Under the pieces are notes generated by a model. That model was not told the DNA's origin and did not search any database. It saw nothing but the letters and a program-made list of their open reading frames with translations. Source: Procambarus clarkii (taxonomy: Eukaryota > Arthropoda > Malacostraca > Decapoda > Cambaridae). From it: a stretch of 64,000 nt of DNA. Both the position numbers and the translations under genes were made by a program. Below, piece after piece: positions 1 through 12,490 of this stretch (positions are counted from its first letter, which is position 1; each line of letters opens with the position of its first letter). The DNA lies in contig NC_091227.1 in the NCBI RefSeq assembly GCF_040958095.1, positions 19,597,210 to 19,661,209 of the forward strand, read 5' to 3'.

Positions 1-311
1 ATGCAGGAGCCCATTCTTTAGTACCAGGAAGTACTTACTTACATGTTAGTATCTACGGGGAAGCTCTTTATCATGTTAGTATCTACGGGGAAGCTCTTTA
101 TGCCCGACCTTCTAGCCTTGCCCCTGTTGCGTTTCAACTTAACTACTCAGAAATTCAGAGTATGCATACATGAGCGTGAGTGAATGACTACATATGCCTT
201 TTACTTTCGTGCCACCAATTTTGCTTCGGTTGATGATTTGTGGGTTGATCCTGTTGCCTTGGGCCCCTGTTCCACAGCTCGTATTTCCTGGTCGTTTGCA
301 ATGGTATTCCT

Positions 312-545
312 CATGCCCATGGCTTCAGGAAGTATGCTGCTGTCTACCCTCATGCCCATGGCTTCAGGAAGTATGCTGCTGTCTCTACCCTCATGCCCAT
401 GGCTTCAGGAAGTATGCTGCTGTCTCTACCCTCATGCCCATGACTTCAGGAAGTATGCTGCTGTCTACCCTCATGCCCATGGCTTCAGGAAGTATGCTGC
501 TGTCTAGCCAGCCTGTGGTCTACCCTCATGCCCATGGCTTCGAAG
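312..545. repeat. minisatellite, 38-41 bp unit, about 6 copies
   Basis: A unit starting ctcatgcccatggcttcagg and ending in agtatgctgctgtctac repeats about six times with 38- and 41-bp spacers. The last copy is split by a short unique piece and lacks a few bases. The apparent 107- and 149-residue reading frames across it are products of the repeat and are not genes. Confidence 0.9.
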
Positions 546-779
546 TATGCTGCTGTCAGCTGTGTTCGTGTGTCCTGGACCGATATTTCCTAGGATTCTC
601 TCGGATATACAGTAACTGTATTAGCTACGTTCTTCCAGTTTAGGTGCCGTAGACTGAAGTCCTCAAGCAAGATGATGATTGGGGCTGGATTTGTGAGGTT
701 TTCTAAGCACTATTCTATTTTCGTGAGCAGGTCTTAAAGTGCTGAGGACTTGCCTCCCGTGACCTTTATACAAGGTCAA

Positions 780-2000
780 TAACCACATTTTAGACCTCTA
801 TTTTTATTATCAGCACTTCCACCATTTGAATTCCACAATATGGCATTTATTCACATTAAATTCCATTTGCCAAGAGTTGTTCCATACACTTATTTTATCC
901 AGGTCTTCTTGAATGTCATTACAATCGACTAAGTTTGTTATACTGTATTCCCTAGTAGCTTGGCACCATCAACAAGCGTGTTAATATGATTCTGTATTCC
1001 TTCAGGTAGATTGTTTACATAGACAATGAACATTATTGTGCTAGAACTGAACCCTGTTGTACTCCACTGTTGTTCAGGGGAGACATGATCACCACATACA
1101 AGATTCTCAGAGGAATTGATAGGGTAGATAAAGACAGTTTATTTAACACACGTGACACATGCACAAAGGGACACAGGTGGAAATTGAGTAACCAAATGAG
1201 ACATAGAGACATTAGAAAGCACTTTTTTTTTTTAGTGTCAGAGTACTGTAGTTGACAAATGGAATGCACTAGACAATGATGTGGTGGAGGCAGACTTCAT
1301 ACAGAGTTTCAAGTGTAGATATGATAGAGCCCAATAGGCATAGGTATCTCATCCCAGGCAAGCACAATTAAGTGAGTACTTCTCCAGTCTGATACATTGC
1401 CTCTGATTATTGCCCCTCATTTTTCTTGCACTTGAAATATTTATCATCATATCAGAAGTCACTCCTTCAGCATGTTCTGGTTTCCATAACAACCACCTAT
1501 GTGGGACTGTCAAAAGCCTTTATTAGGTCCAGATAAATGCAATCAACCCAGCCATATCTTTCCTGTAAAATCTCTGTGGCTCTATCATAGAAACTAAGAA
1601 GATTTGTTACATTGTATCTTCCTGATCGAAAACCATACTATCTGTGATTATATAATTTCTAACAGGTGTTCTTCCCATTTAATGTTAATTACTTTTTTTC
1701 AATGTTTTTACTACAATACTTGTCAACAATGCAGGCCTATAATAAAGAGGGTCTTCCTTGCAATCAGTTTTTGTAGATTGGAAATATTTAGCCAATTTCC
1801 ATATACAGTACACTGTACTGTACAGTACTGTATCTGCAAAGACTCCTATACACAAAGATGACTGAAAATCAATTGAAGTGGAATGCTGAGCGCACTTATA
1901 GAATCCAAGGTTAAACTCCATCTGGGCCAACTGCTTTGTTTCTATTTAGCTCCTTGAACATTTTTTTCCACTTCATCTCAAGACACCTCTGTACAGTATA
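780..2000 (-). mobile_element. degenerate CR1/jockey-like LINE reverse transcriptase relic (antisense)
   Basis: On the minus strand, near 1740-1690, a frame reads KEDPLYYRPALLTSIVVKTL, matching the NYRP.SLTS motif of non-LTR reverse transcriptases. Near 1075-1030 another reads SGVQQGSVLA, the GVPQGSVLGP motif. The order is correct for one antisense element, but stops and frameshifts break it throughout. A plus-strand LINE tail (1076-1380) interrupts it. This is an old, dead copy. Confidence 0.7.
1076..1380 (+). mobile_element. LINE 3' end (reverse transcriptase C-terminal segment)
   Basis: The plus strand reads RGDMITTYKILRGIDRVDKD, then GHRWKLSNQ, then WNALDNDVVEADFIQSFK. This is the usual C-terminal segment of CR1/jockey-type reverse transcriptases, in order and with several stops. 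The tail tttcaagtgtagatatgata recurs at about 31,529, so both belong to one dispersed LINE family. Confidence 0.7.
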
Positions 2001-2387
2001 CTCTGTTATTCTCGGACATTTGTATTGTGTCTGGTTCTCTGAAAACTTAATTTTGCACAAACACACTTTGGATTTGTTCATTTAGTGTTTCATACATTTC
2101 TTTTTTCATTCTTCATGAATCTGTTCCTCATTTTCAACATTGAAGTTTTATCCTTTGCCTGCAATTTGCTTTTAATTAATTAATAGAATAGGCCTGGTTC
2201 TGTTTTACATTTGTCTGCTATCTCTTTTTAAAAATTTCTTGGTTCTTTGTATTGCTGGTATGTTTGAGGGTTTGGCCTCTTCTATATTGATTCCATTTTT
2301 TTGTCTTGTTCTCTTGCCATCTTGCAATTTCTGTCGAATTAATCCAGTTTTCTAGTTCTGAATTTGTTTTGGTGATTCATGTCAGGC

Positions 2388-2490
2388 TGCGAGCAGCCGC
2401 ATCTAGCTGGCCAGACCACCAACCAGGAGGCCTGATCAGTGTCCGAGCTGTGGGAACATTGATCCTAAGAACCAACAAAGGGTAACCAAA
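2388..2490 (+). repeat. dispersed repeat with 'ccaggaggcctgatcag...gggaacattgatcc' core
   Basis: The core aggaggcctg followed by gggaacattgatcc recurs at about 10,350-10,400, in part at 28,005-28,040 and inverted at about 43,090-43,140. A similar rggaggcctggt...gagggccgggccg string ends the SINE at 31,008-31,035. It is probably the 3' part of a SINE or LINE family. Confidence 0.5.
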
Positions 2491-2527
2491 AGGTAAGACA
2501 TGGAAACAGCAGGTTAAGGGACCAAAC

Positions 2528-2703
2528 AAGTATACGGCTCAGAAAGGAGTTTTTCATATACAAAGTCTTGTTTAAAGGGGCAAAGAAGTACTAGTATACT
2601 GCTCAGAAAGGAGCTTTTCACATACAGTACAAAGTCTCATTTAAGGGGGCAAAAAAATATACTGCTCAGAGAGGAGCTTTTCATATACAAAGTCTGATTT
2701 ATG
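2528..2703. repeat. tandem repeat, about 60-68 bp unit, 3 copies
   Basis: Three successive copies carry the words ctgctcagaaaggagctttt, catatacaaagtct and tttaagggggcaaa. The copies differ by a few substitutions and small insertions. It ends about 160 bp upstream of the first recognised exon of the left-hand gene. Confidence 0.8.
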
Positions 2704-2860
2704 ATTTGATTTTTCTCTGTCTGTTGTGCTATTTATATATGATCTCACAACGATCTCACTTTTAACTCATTTAAGTAAAACTTTTCACAAATTTATGATT
2801 ATGGTGTGGTATTTATTTGATAAAAAACCTACTAATGATATCTTGCCATTCCTTTTCCAG

Positions 2861-2968
2861 GATTATCCATTCCTGAAGGAACACAATAGGCCAACAGGTG
2901 GCATGGTGGTTGATAATGGCCACTCCGTGGTGGTTTGTAAGGACTGCTACTCTTCGCTCAAGAACCAG
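2861..2968 (+). CDS. unnamed gene A, internal exon with CxxC module
   Basis: An internal exon of 36 codons, phase 0 at both ends, lies between a strong acceptor (ccttttccag) and the donor gtgagc. It encodes DYPFLKEHNRP, then VVVCKDCYSSLKNQ. The CxxC followed by YSSL looks like half of a zinc-binding module; the other ligands would lie in upstream exons, which are not in this window or not recognised. It joins in frame to 3258-3521, 5123-5561 and 6669-6781, which together make about 307 visible residues. I do not recognise the family with confidence. The pattern of a hydrophobic FPFL-like motif, a CxxCY motif and then [11 protein letters not shown] suggests a conserved metazoan nuclear or regulatory protein; that is inference. 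The start of the gene is outside what I can see. Confidence 0.75.
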
Positions 2969-3257
2969 GTGAGCCTCTATCCCTCCTTCACCTGTGCCCG
3001 GGTGTGTTACCTCATGTCTTCCATGTCTGGCTGTGTGGCTCTCATTATCCCAGCCTTCACTCTTTCTTTACATTAATGACATACGTGACATATCTTGGCC
3101 ATATTTTCAGTCTCCTCACCAAGTTGCTGTTTGCTGCGGGTTTCCTGAAGTCAGGTACAGTAATGGCATCTTCTGATAACACATGGGCTTTGATGTTACA
3201 GGTTCTTCCAATAATTGATAATGATGAAATCTGGTGTAACTTGTCTCACATGTACAG

Positions 3258-3521
3258 TACATAGAGTTGGAGAGATGGGGAGTTCCAGTGGAGAAGAGGC
3301 AGTACAACTGGATTCAACGCCCTCCGCCGCCAGAATTCCAACAGGGCACCACAACCAAGCCCAGCCAGGTGCTCACCTTGGGCATTCAGTCCACGTTGGT
3401 GGAGCCTGGCTCATCTAGCCCAGGCTCTCATCCAGGGACTCCCCCTGGGGTGTTGTCCCAGCCAGGAGGTGGGGGCAGCCCCAGGGGATCTCATGGCCCA
3501 GTATCGGGCTCTCCTAGTGCG
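3258..3521 (+). CDS. unnamed gene A, second visible exon
   Basis: 88 codons, phase 0 in and out. The acceptor is catgtacag before TAC and the donor is gtacgtg. The segment begins [18 protein letters not shown], followed by a proline-rich [11 protein letters not shown] and then a Ser/Gly/Pro-rich low-complexity stretch. The block [16 protein letters not shown] is well formed and continues directly from CYSSLKNQ of the previous exon, which supports both splice sites. The remainder is probably disordered. The open frame runs past the donor to about 3599, but the consensus donor and the phase match with the exon at 5123 favour splicing. Confidence 0.75.
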
Positions 3522-5122
3522 GTACGTGTGTCTTGGTTTGTGTGGGCGGCCACCTACTCTTATCCCATCAGCTATGCCTCAAGCCCATCTGCTCACTGAG
3601 TACAAGTAATGCTGTTTCACAGATGAACTTAAAGTCTTATTAAATCTTAAAACTTTAGGTAAAGATAGAGTATGATAATTATAAAGCTCTCTTCTTATTG
3701 GTTTTTAAATAGCCTTGTTTTATGACATACATATCTTGTTAAACAGCATAATAACAACATTATAAAATTTATGAACAGCTCTGCCAATCATAATATTTTT
3801 AAACCATAATTCAAAATAACAAATCTTGTATACAAATTTTAAACTTAATTGTATGACATGCTCTTCATATGTACATCAAGTGGCCATATTGAAGGATCCT
3901 GTCTTGAGCTTCACCAGAAATGTAACATTTTTGTTAATTGAATTGAATTGAAAATACTGCATAGCTACTTAATTTCATATATTTAAGCAAAGCTGTCCAT
4001 AAATATATTGTTGTTAATCATTTACTGTTGCTTGCTATTTCTCACTAGACAACCTCATACCCGACTGGATTTTTGGGAATCTCTTGTGACATGCTAAAAT
4101 GGTAAGAGGTAGTAGCAGTAAGTGAGCAAGTGTTAGGCTTGCATTCAGTGACCTGGTGTAGCTTGTTTGCATGATTTTGTAGCCTTGGCTTGGATTTTTA
4201 ATTATTATGTACTGATTCAGAGTAAAGTTTTTATCAGCCATTGAGGAATACACTGTACAAAAGTAGGGTTTATTTTCTCCTGGTAGTAATTAATAGTACA
4301 TTAAAGTAATACATTCAAAAGGCAACTATCTAAATTCTTCAAGGTTTCAATGCTTTACTCAAAATGAACAAAAAGAGAAGGTGGCCCTACCCCAAACTTT
4401 TCATTTCCTTGGCACATGGCAAGGCTACCAAGTCACAAGTGCTGACTGCTTCATCCTGCAAAATCATTGCATCATAGTGAAGCATGAAGAAAGACATGGA
4501 AGAACAGACAGTCGACGAAGGAGCCCAGAGGACCAAGATTTTTATGTAGGAGACCAAGATGGGCTTCCCTCAACATTGACAAGAGGTGGAAGTGTTTAGT
4601 ATTAGTGGCTTCGGTTGTTTCTGGCCAGATAGATTATGACTTAAGTCTCTCAGGTTTTCCTTCAATTTTTTCTCTTTCTTCTGCACATATGATCTGCTCT
4701 TACTGCATAATGCATGCTTTCACCAACCTTTTCAGTGATGTGCATTTCCCCAACTGATCAATCCATGTAACGCAAATAATTTGTTCTAAATAGTAAGTAG
4801 CAACATCCCTTATCAAATTGTTTGCGTTACCTGTTACAGAATATATAGTAGTTATACAATTTGCATAATTTACATTAATACTGTACTTTATTTAAAGTCG
4901 CATAAAGTAGATTAGTCATGGGCTCAGGGTCCAAATTTCTTAGTATTATTAGTTATAATAATGACAGTTATAGCTGCCTTTTTTTGGCTCTTAATATGAT
5001 ACCCATTTTAAATGCAGGTTTCTCATGTTTAATGTACAGCTTTATGAGTATTGTTTAAAAGTGTGCCAAACACAATGAGAGCTACTTGAAACTACTTTCA
5101 CATTTTCCATCTTTCATTTCAG
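3522..5122 (+). other. intron of gene A; no internal feature recognised
   Basis: AT-rich sequence of about 1.6 kb between a consensus donor (gtacgtg) and acceptor (tttcatttcag). It contains a short (attga)n run near 3938-3952 but no recognisable coding segment. Confidence 0.6.
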
Positions 5123-5561
5123 ATAGGTGATGGCTCTGGGTCACGATCGGATGTAGCCAAGTTATGTGAAAATCCTCCGTCACCAGTTACCAGTGCTATT
5201 CCCAAGCTAATTGGAGCAGCCAGTGTCCCTGCAGACTCGACTGAAACATCTTGTGTGGGAACTATCCCCTCCTGTTATGCCCCCCTTCAGCTCAAAATTG
5301 GTGTCGCCAGGCAGGGGGGCAGCACCCTCACCAAGCAGCATACAGTGGCGCCCAGTGAAGGTTTCAACTCTGGCGATACCAAACCAGGACCCCCAAGGAA
5401 AAAATTCACTTCAGTGGACCAGTCCTCCAAGAGCCGTAGTACCGAAAACCTTCATTCAGGCAACCTCTCCCACGACCATGTCTCCTCCAGCAAAGTCACA
5501 ATCTCAGACCAATTAGATGATGATAAAATCGCTCACAAGAAGAGAAAGTCTGTAATTAGAG
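5123..5561 (+). CDS. unnamed gene A, third visible exon
   Basis: 439 nt entering in phase 0 and leaving in phase 1. The acceptor is tttcatttcag and the donor is gtgtgt. The translation starts IGDGSGSRSDVAKLCENPPS and continues through polar Ser/Thr/Lys-rich sequence with PPRKKFTSVDQ and HKKRKSVIRG near its end. HKKRKS is a basic cluster that could act as a nuclear localisation signal. No folded domain is evident. The open frame, codon-like composition and exact phase match to the next exon support it as coding. Confidence 0.7.
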
Positions 5562-6668
5562 GTGTGTTTTCATAGCTTCAGTATAAAACAATTGTAAAAT
5601 ACCTGTACAAATTTTATTTAATAAAAGTACAGTACATTACTAAAAATAAATTATGAAAGTTGTTTATAAAATTAAATACTTTCTTTGAATCTCCTCTCAA
5701 TATCCAAACTATTGTATCCTTAACCCTTCATTAGTAGCCTGGGGTGATTAAACACCCCAAACAAACCATCCATTAAGTAAAAGAAAATTGCTATTCTTTT
5801 CAGCAGAATTCATCGTGAGAAATTAATGTACAGAATCACACGATAATGAAATATCACTATACTGTACTGTGCATCCATGTTAAATTATATGACTGACTAA
5901 AATTATTTTTTAATTGGAATATTTTGTGATGGAGTGAATAAAACACCTCAGGGGACTAACAAAGTGTTAATGGTTATTACAAAAAATCCTGAATACTATA
6001 CAGTACAGTATTTTTCTCCCACAGTGATAGTACAAAACAATAATTTTGTTAGTGGAAGATAATTTTTTTTTTTTTTTTGTCAATCATTTATAGTTACCTG
6101 TCAAGGCAAGAGTTATCTGGAGATCTGTCTGTAAATATAGAGATTAAAAGTCAAGTTAAACATTTCTTGAAGTGAGCTGTTTAAGATATTTAAGTCTTGA
6201 ATCTGATTTAAGTTTTAGTTTAGTGAAAAACTTGTTTACCCATGAAAGTGGGAATGGGGTAATGATAATGTATGTTTGTATGTGTGAAAAACTTGACAGT
6301 GCAGTGAACAATAATGTTGAACTGCTGGTAAAAAATGGTGATGCTAATGAAAATATGAGCAAATTTGCACAAGTATTTGGAGGTCTTTGTCAGATTCTAT
6401 TCTCCTGGACTGTATGAGTCTCGAACCGTGGACCCCACACGTGTGAGGCTGTATCACTATCGACTCGGCTACGAGTAGCACCCAGTCGATAGAGCTGCGG
6501 CCTCACTCACGTGGGGTCCACATTTCAAGACCCATATAGTCCAGGTGAATGGAATGTTTATTTCCATGGAAGTGTGGATTTCTTTGTCAGATGTTTATAT
6601 TGAGACACTCGATATGAGACAGGAGATTGCATGGATAAAGTAATTAATTAACACATGTCCCTTAACAG
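5562..6668 (+). other. intron of gene A, carrying a palindromic SINE-like insertion
   Basis: AT-rich intron between the gtgtgt donor and the cttaacag acceptor. The one clear structure in it is the inverted repeat at about 6402-6546, annotated separately. Confidence 0.6.
6402..6546. repeat. inverted repeat of two tRNA-like SINE segments
   Basis: gtggaccccacacg (from 6428) is mirrored by cgtggggtccac (to 6521). The arms extend outward to ctggact/agtccag, giving imperfect arms of about 70 bp around a very short centre. The right half carries a tRNA-like head (agtcgatagagctgcgg, then gtccacatttcaagaccc). A related single copy lies at about 54,570-54,650. It looks like head-to-head SINE fragments. 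Confidence 0.65.
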
Positions 6669-6781
6669 GGATGAGTAGCAAGGCAGTCCCTACAAGTGGC
6701 ACCAATACCAAGCCCCGACTTTCATCATGCAGTCAGCAGCTGTTGACGTCCTCTCACGAGCTTCAGGCCAAGTGCTCGTGA
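6669..6781 (+). CDS. unnamed gene A, terminal coding exon
   Basis: The acceptor is cttaacag. The exon enters in phase 1 and completes a glycine codon with the previous exon, then reads MSSKAVPTSGTNTKPRL and ends ELQAKCS with a TGA stop at 6779-6781. The short Ser/Lys-rich C-terminus continues the disordered tail. The phase match and immediate stop make this a plausible last coding exon. A minor alternative is that the exon is skipped for one further right, for which I see no candidate. Confidence 0.6.
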
Positions 6782-8663
6782 ACCCTGGAAGTAATGGCCA
6801 GTCTTCCCTGAATGAACTGCCGAGTGAATTCTCACTATGCAACAACAGAACAGCAGCCTATAATTGTCACTGTGGCTATATTTATCTATTTTATCCAGGA
6901 CTATATAAAGATGCCAAACAAAACAAATAGATAATATAAATTTGGCTTCTACCTTGCATATATAGTGATGACTGCTTGTAAGTGTTTGTATGTCCCTGGC
7001 CAGAACATACTGGTATATCTAAAACATAAGTGTTTGCAGCAGGTTCATCCATTGAAGAAACTGAAGTGAACTCATTTAAGAATTTACCATGTAAAATTTA
7101 CACTGTATCGAGTCCAGTTTGTGCTTCAAGCTTTACTTGTATACCTAAATCTATAACCAAAAGCTTATCAGAATTCTCATAACCAAATTTAAGACTTTTA
7201 TATTGGTATGAAAATGTGCTTGGATTTCATACTAAGTATAAGCAATTACACTTAAATACATTATCATCTAACCATTATATTGGACAATGAGACACACCAT
7301 CTAATTTAATACAAGTTTTTATGGTTCAAATGAAACAAACTGAACACATAAATTGTATTAGCAAAGATTATTATGTTCATAATTTAAACTTGTTACTGTA
7401 ATATTAGCGAGTGTCTGAAACATTATTTGAGGCACAATTTAGATAATTTATAATATAGATGACATTAATAAGACAATAGAGTACAGTATATCTACAGTTG
7501 ATGGAAATTACATGACTGTTTGACATAATACCTGTCAAATGTCAGCATATTGAAATGTCTAAACCTTAAGTGAAACAAATAAATGAATAAATTTTTGAAC
7601 CATTTTATTAAGGGGCATACAGAATACTTAATTCATTGACATTTATCCAGTTTGTTTATGTAATAAGCATATTACAAATGTATAGTGCTATACAACAGCT
7701 AAATAATGATATGAAAGCCTCACACTTGGTATAAGCTACCAGTATTATATATGGTAATGTCACCCTCTAAAGACTTCTTCCTATAGTGTTAACAAAATAT
7801 TTATTAAAATTTTTAATTTGAATATTAAGTAGGACTCTTGGACTACAGCTTATAGACTGTACAATCATATTCTAATATTCTAAAGTATATTACAGTATTA
7901 CAGTACAGTATTTAAATTCTCTTTTTGAAAGATTTAAGTACAATACTTGGATCAAACATGTCTTGTATTAAAATGTAAATGCACCTGGTTTGGTTGATGT
8001 CCACATGGTGAATAACTTAGGAGTGACTACGCCTGAAGACTTTTAATCCAGCAGAAATGCATTTCCAGGGGTCCAATTGCTTACCCTTGATGGTAAGCAC
8101 CAACACCTGCCAAGTTTCACAGTCAGTAGTTGTTTTTGTACACATTTAAGGTTTTAGATATATTGATGGCCGATTAACAGGCAATATGCAAATTTCAATC
8201 CTGTTATTGTTACATATGAAAGAAAACTGTCATGAAAATGTATCTACATAAGACACATACGCTTATTTAGTCTTATAATTATCAAAGCAAATATAGTCCA
8301 ACTTCAATAAAAATGCACTTTTTAATCACTAGAATTTGGTGCAATTTAACAAGGTGCACTGTTAAAATATTTAGGAAGATGCACAAAATTTCAGTATTAA
8401 ATAAGCATCATTGAGCTAAATATTACTGTAACCCCCTTATCCTTACCATGAAAAAATTATTTGGTCATTCAGGTACTTGATGCCCTCCATGTCCCCATCT
8501 AGGATGAAATGCCTCATTTTCTTCCATGCCAGAAAATATCTACTGTGTAGATTAACAGCTGTTGCAATGGATGCTCCCTCTCCTCAATATCCTCAGAGCT
8601 GCAGCTATCCTGGATAAATCCTGTAATCACTTTAAACAGGACAGGAAGAAACTCTTAGGACCT

Positions 8664-8749
8664 GGAGATTAGTTTGTAGGAATTAAATAGCATTCCAGAT
8701 GGAGACGAGATTAGTTTGTAGGAATTAAATAGCATTCCAGATGGAGACC
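8664..8749. repeat. perfect 42-bp tandem duplication
   Basis: Two identical adjacent 42-bp units begin gagattagtttgtagg and end ccagatggagac. Identity suggests a recent local duplication. Confidence 0.9.
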
Positions 8750-9586
8750 TGAAGGTACAGGCATCAATAATTACAGTAATTTTAAAGACCGCCATTATTA
8801 TCATAACAGCAGTCTCTTGCTGATAATCAAGAATTTTAAGATTATGAAGCTTGTTACATGTTGCTCTGGAAGGAAATAAAAAAGCATAAACCAATCAAAT
8901 GCAGGTCAAACCTTTGTCATTTTGTGTGTATCATTTAGAACACTAAAAAACCTTGCATAATACAACAAAAATACTACTAATATATCACAAGCATGCATTT
9001 TCATATGTAACATCATTAGCATTAATGTATTTCATCTATTTATAATACATTATAACTTATCATTAATGCATTACAACTTCAGTCAGTATTGAAAGTTTTT
9101 TTTAGATTGTACAAAATAAAAATGTATTGAAGGAGTAAAATGTGAAGAGATAATTCATGATGTCATTCATATTGAGTGATAACATAAATAATATATAAGT
9201 ATACTGTCCACAGAAGAAAACCAAATTTATTTGCAGAAAACTTTCATCAAATTTGTTGTGCAATTTTATCAATCAACATTGTAGAATGCAGTTATTTAGT
9301 ATCTTCTTTTAAGTGTGTACCACAAATTTAATGCATAAAAACAGCATTTCAGAATTCATCAAGTTATTTATTGTCTTGACACTACAAGCATATACTTCTC
9401 ATGTTGATATTACTGAATGAATAGATGTACATACAAGACAGAATTAAACACTCAAACAATAACATCTGCAGTTGAACAAATATGCATCTACCAACCCCCC
9501 TTGCCTTCCTTTCCTCGTGGGCTGCAGCATAATACCTTGCGTGCATGCAAGTGCACATGCGCACGCGCACATACACACGTGCACAT

Positions 9587-9610
9587 ATACACACACACAC
9601 ACACACACTC
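9587..9610. repeat. (AC)n microsatellite
   Basis: An alternating AC run ends a longer imperfect purine-pyrimidine region (9540-9610) of CA/CG/TG steps. Small open frames across it on both strands are composition artefacts. Confidence 0.85.
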
Positions 9611-10319
9611 TCTGCCACTCAAAGTCAATGCGAGAAAAGATTCATCCAGAACCCACATGCTTCCATCATGCTGTCCAAGACATTGGCTAAATTCCATTGA
9701 TTATCACACATTTGTTGTACTGGGTTCAAATTGTGTCCAAAACTAAAGCAGGGCATAAAGTACAGAGTCGGTAATTAAATTTGTACCCAATAGATTCCTT
9801 GGAAAATCTACACAGAGTTGCCTGGGCAACAGCTTTGTATATACACTTGGCCATTGACCTGAAAAAAAAAGGAAAAAAAAGTTTCTATGCATCCCACATC
9901 CCTCTTATTACCTCCCTAATCATCTAGCTAAGACATCATTTTTTCATTGGTCAGTAGTTTTTGAGGCTGGTTTCAAAATGTAAGAACTTGAATAGTCCCT
10001 TGGTCACATATGCAGATTGTACACTATAGCAAACTTCGAGCATCAAATTTGGAATATCTTGTTAGTAGGTCAGGTTCATATATGCTGTTTCTGGCAAAAG
10101 GTATCATGCATAAATCATTCTCTGAAACACACGTACATCCATCAGTTGTGTACAGTCAGGCTAAAATGTGGGTTATTTCATAGATTACCAGATAAATAAA
10201 TTCAGAAACTGTTAGAGCATTAGAGTTCTAAACAATTTGATCCTAGTTTAGTTCCTCTATATACAATGTTAATTTAATAAAGAGTTCTTGTCTTAAAAAG
10301 TATATGGGTGATACAGCCA

Positions 10320-10440
10320 CATCAAACAGCTTGGTTGACTAGGCCACCAAACAGGAGGCCTGGTTTGAGACCGGGTCATGGGAACATTGATCCTCGGAAT
10401 CACTGACAAGTAGACTACTGTATAGGTAATGTGGGTTTTT
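10320..10440 (+). repeat. SINE/LINE-tail fragment
   Basis: It carries the same aggaggcctggt...ccgggtcatgggaacattgatcc core seen at 2388-2490 and, inverted, at 43,080-43,150. Confidence 0.5.
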
Positions 10441-12320
10441 AAGAATCTTTTTATCATGTGCAATATTAATATCTGTGCACATATGATGCAAGGCTTCTGC
10501 TCAGAAAACTGAGGTTAAATTTTCCATGTGAAGAAAATCAAAAGTCCAATTAGTGAGAGTTTTTAAAAATTGTTCACTAAAGCAAATAAAGCTGCATGTA
10601 GATTGATAGTAATATAAATTTTATTTATCCAGTAAGATATTGCTGGCTTATAAAACTGAGAAATGCCTGTACATACCTATAATAACTGTACTGTATTTCA
10701 GTGATGTACAAATAATTGTTTCAATATTTCTTCTGAAAACCTTTTTTTTTCTATTATGTACTACAGTATGCTAAAGAATTTATTCCATATGTTATAACTA
10801 ATATTTTCATGTTCCACAATGAAATAGTGTTTCGTAATCAAAATCACATTAAAAACTTAATTGTCACCTCAGCAGCCATTGAATTTAAATGCCTTTGTTT
10901 TAATTGGTTCAGAAATTCAAGCTATAAAAGCAGCAATTATAAGTTGGACTGGCAGTTTCATGAAATCAGCATATAATGAATACAAATTAATCTGACCCGG
11001 TTTAGTGAGCTGCAACATTTACCATAGGTCATGTACACTAAATGAGATCCATATTATGAACAAAGAGTTGAATGTGAACAGAACTGCAAGGATATTGTGA
11101 CACACACATTATGGTTGGTTTATTAGAATGAAAATAAGATACGCAGATGTCTTTGGATTGTGTATATTTGAGCTTTTGAATTAAATATAATAAAACAGTG
11201 ACTTGTTAAATTATTCAGGTTGGGCTGTGTTTTCAACCTAAGCATTTCTCAAGATAATATTTGTATTTGTCAAGGAGAATGCTATATAGCTGTACTGACA
11301 TAGCACTTTCTTTTGATAATTACTTATCAAATAGAAACTGCATTTTAAATTAAGCCAATTCTGAAGTAGATTGTAAGTGTGAAACATACAGAATTATATG
11401 TAAATTTTATTGATTTAAAATATAATAATCTGAAAATTAATACTGTATTTGACTTAAGGCGACAAGAATGTATAGATTACTTATTGTAATGATATTACTG
11501 TATTTTTATGTACAGTGGATGATTAACTGAAAAGTAAATGGGGAAAAATAATATTGAAATTTTAAGTTAATGTAAATGAAACATTAGATAATGTCAATCA
11601 ATGTGAAATTAAGATATAAGGATCTTGTGAGAGAAATGGTCTTTTGATTACCATTCACTGTTTTAATACTCCGTACTTTAAATTTTGAAGAGTTTGTAGG
11701 ACCAAAAGAGGTTTATTATGATCAATGAATATTGCACCAGTTTCATGGTTCAATTTTTACCTTAGGTTTATGCAGAGCTCAGAAATTTGACATGTGAGGA
11801 ATCTCGAGTATACATTTGTATACATACATGGTTTATCTGAAAGCAAATAATATCAATGAAATGAAGAATTAAAACCATGATAGTATTAGTGAGATGGAAA
11901 AATTCCTTTTGTGGCTTTAAATAGGTGGATGGTACTGAAAGTCTGTTGAGTGAGCAGTTGACTAGTAAAAATGGAGCACGTGGATTATACATTACATGTG
12001 CCCTGATTAATGCTGTATTTTACTATATAGTATTGTGTACTTTCATAAATGTATACATGGTCTAAAATAGCTTTTTGCTATCATTAATAATATTAGACTA
12101 TGTGAGGTATTATTGTGTTAACAGTGTTGCACTGTCAAGCTGGAATGGTATGTACTATCTACAATAAAATTTCTTTTATTAACCTTTTAGAAATGTGTTA
12201 ACATAGCAAGGATCTTAAAAGTATACATTTTGTGCCAATATGTATAAATGCATTAAGAATAACTTAAGACAAACTCTTTCCATAGTTTGTTAAATTAAGC
12301 CTTAATGTTCTTATACTGTG

Positions 12321-12490
12321 CAGACGATGAGTCACAATAATGTGCTGAAGATATGATGACCAAACCACACACCCAACATGAGGAGACGACGGTTTGGTCC
12401 ATCCTGGACCGTTATAAAGTCGATTGTTGATTATCACAATTGATTTTATAATGGTCCAGGACTGACCAAATTGTCATTGTTTCCTCATCA
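12321..12490 (-). mobile_element. palindromic foldback element with 12-bp target duplication
   Basis: The direct repeat tcttatactgtg flanks a segment of about 170 bp (12,309-12,320 and 12,491-12,502). The interior is an imperfect palindrome around ggtccatcctggacc/ataatggtccaggac. It starts with gacgatgagtcacaataatg, the reverse complement of the end of the copy at 46,831-47,018, so it is the same family in opposite orientation. Confidence 0.75.

Noticed and set aside
184..643. Two overlapping plus-strand open frames of 107 and 149 residues
   Set aside because: They run through a 38-41 bp minisatellite; the predicted repeats merely translate it, and no splice context was found.
9382..9746. 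Overlapping open frames on both strands rich in Cys/Val or His/Thr
   Set aside because: They are produced by the alternating (AC)n and CA/TG-rich region.
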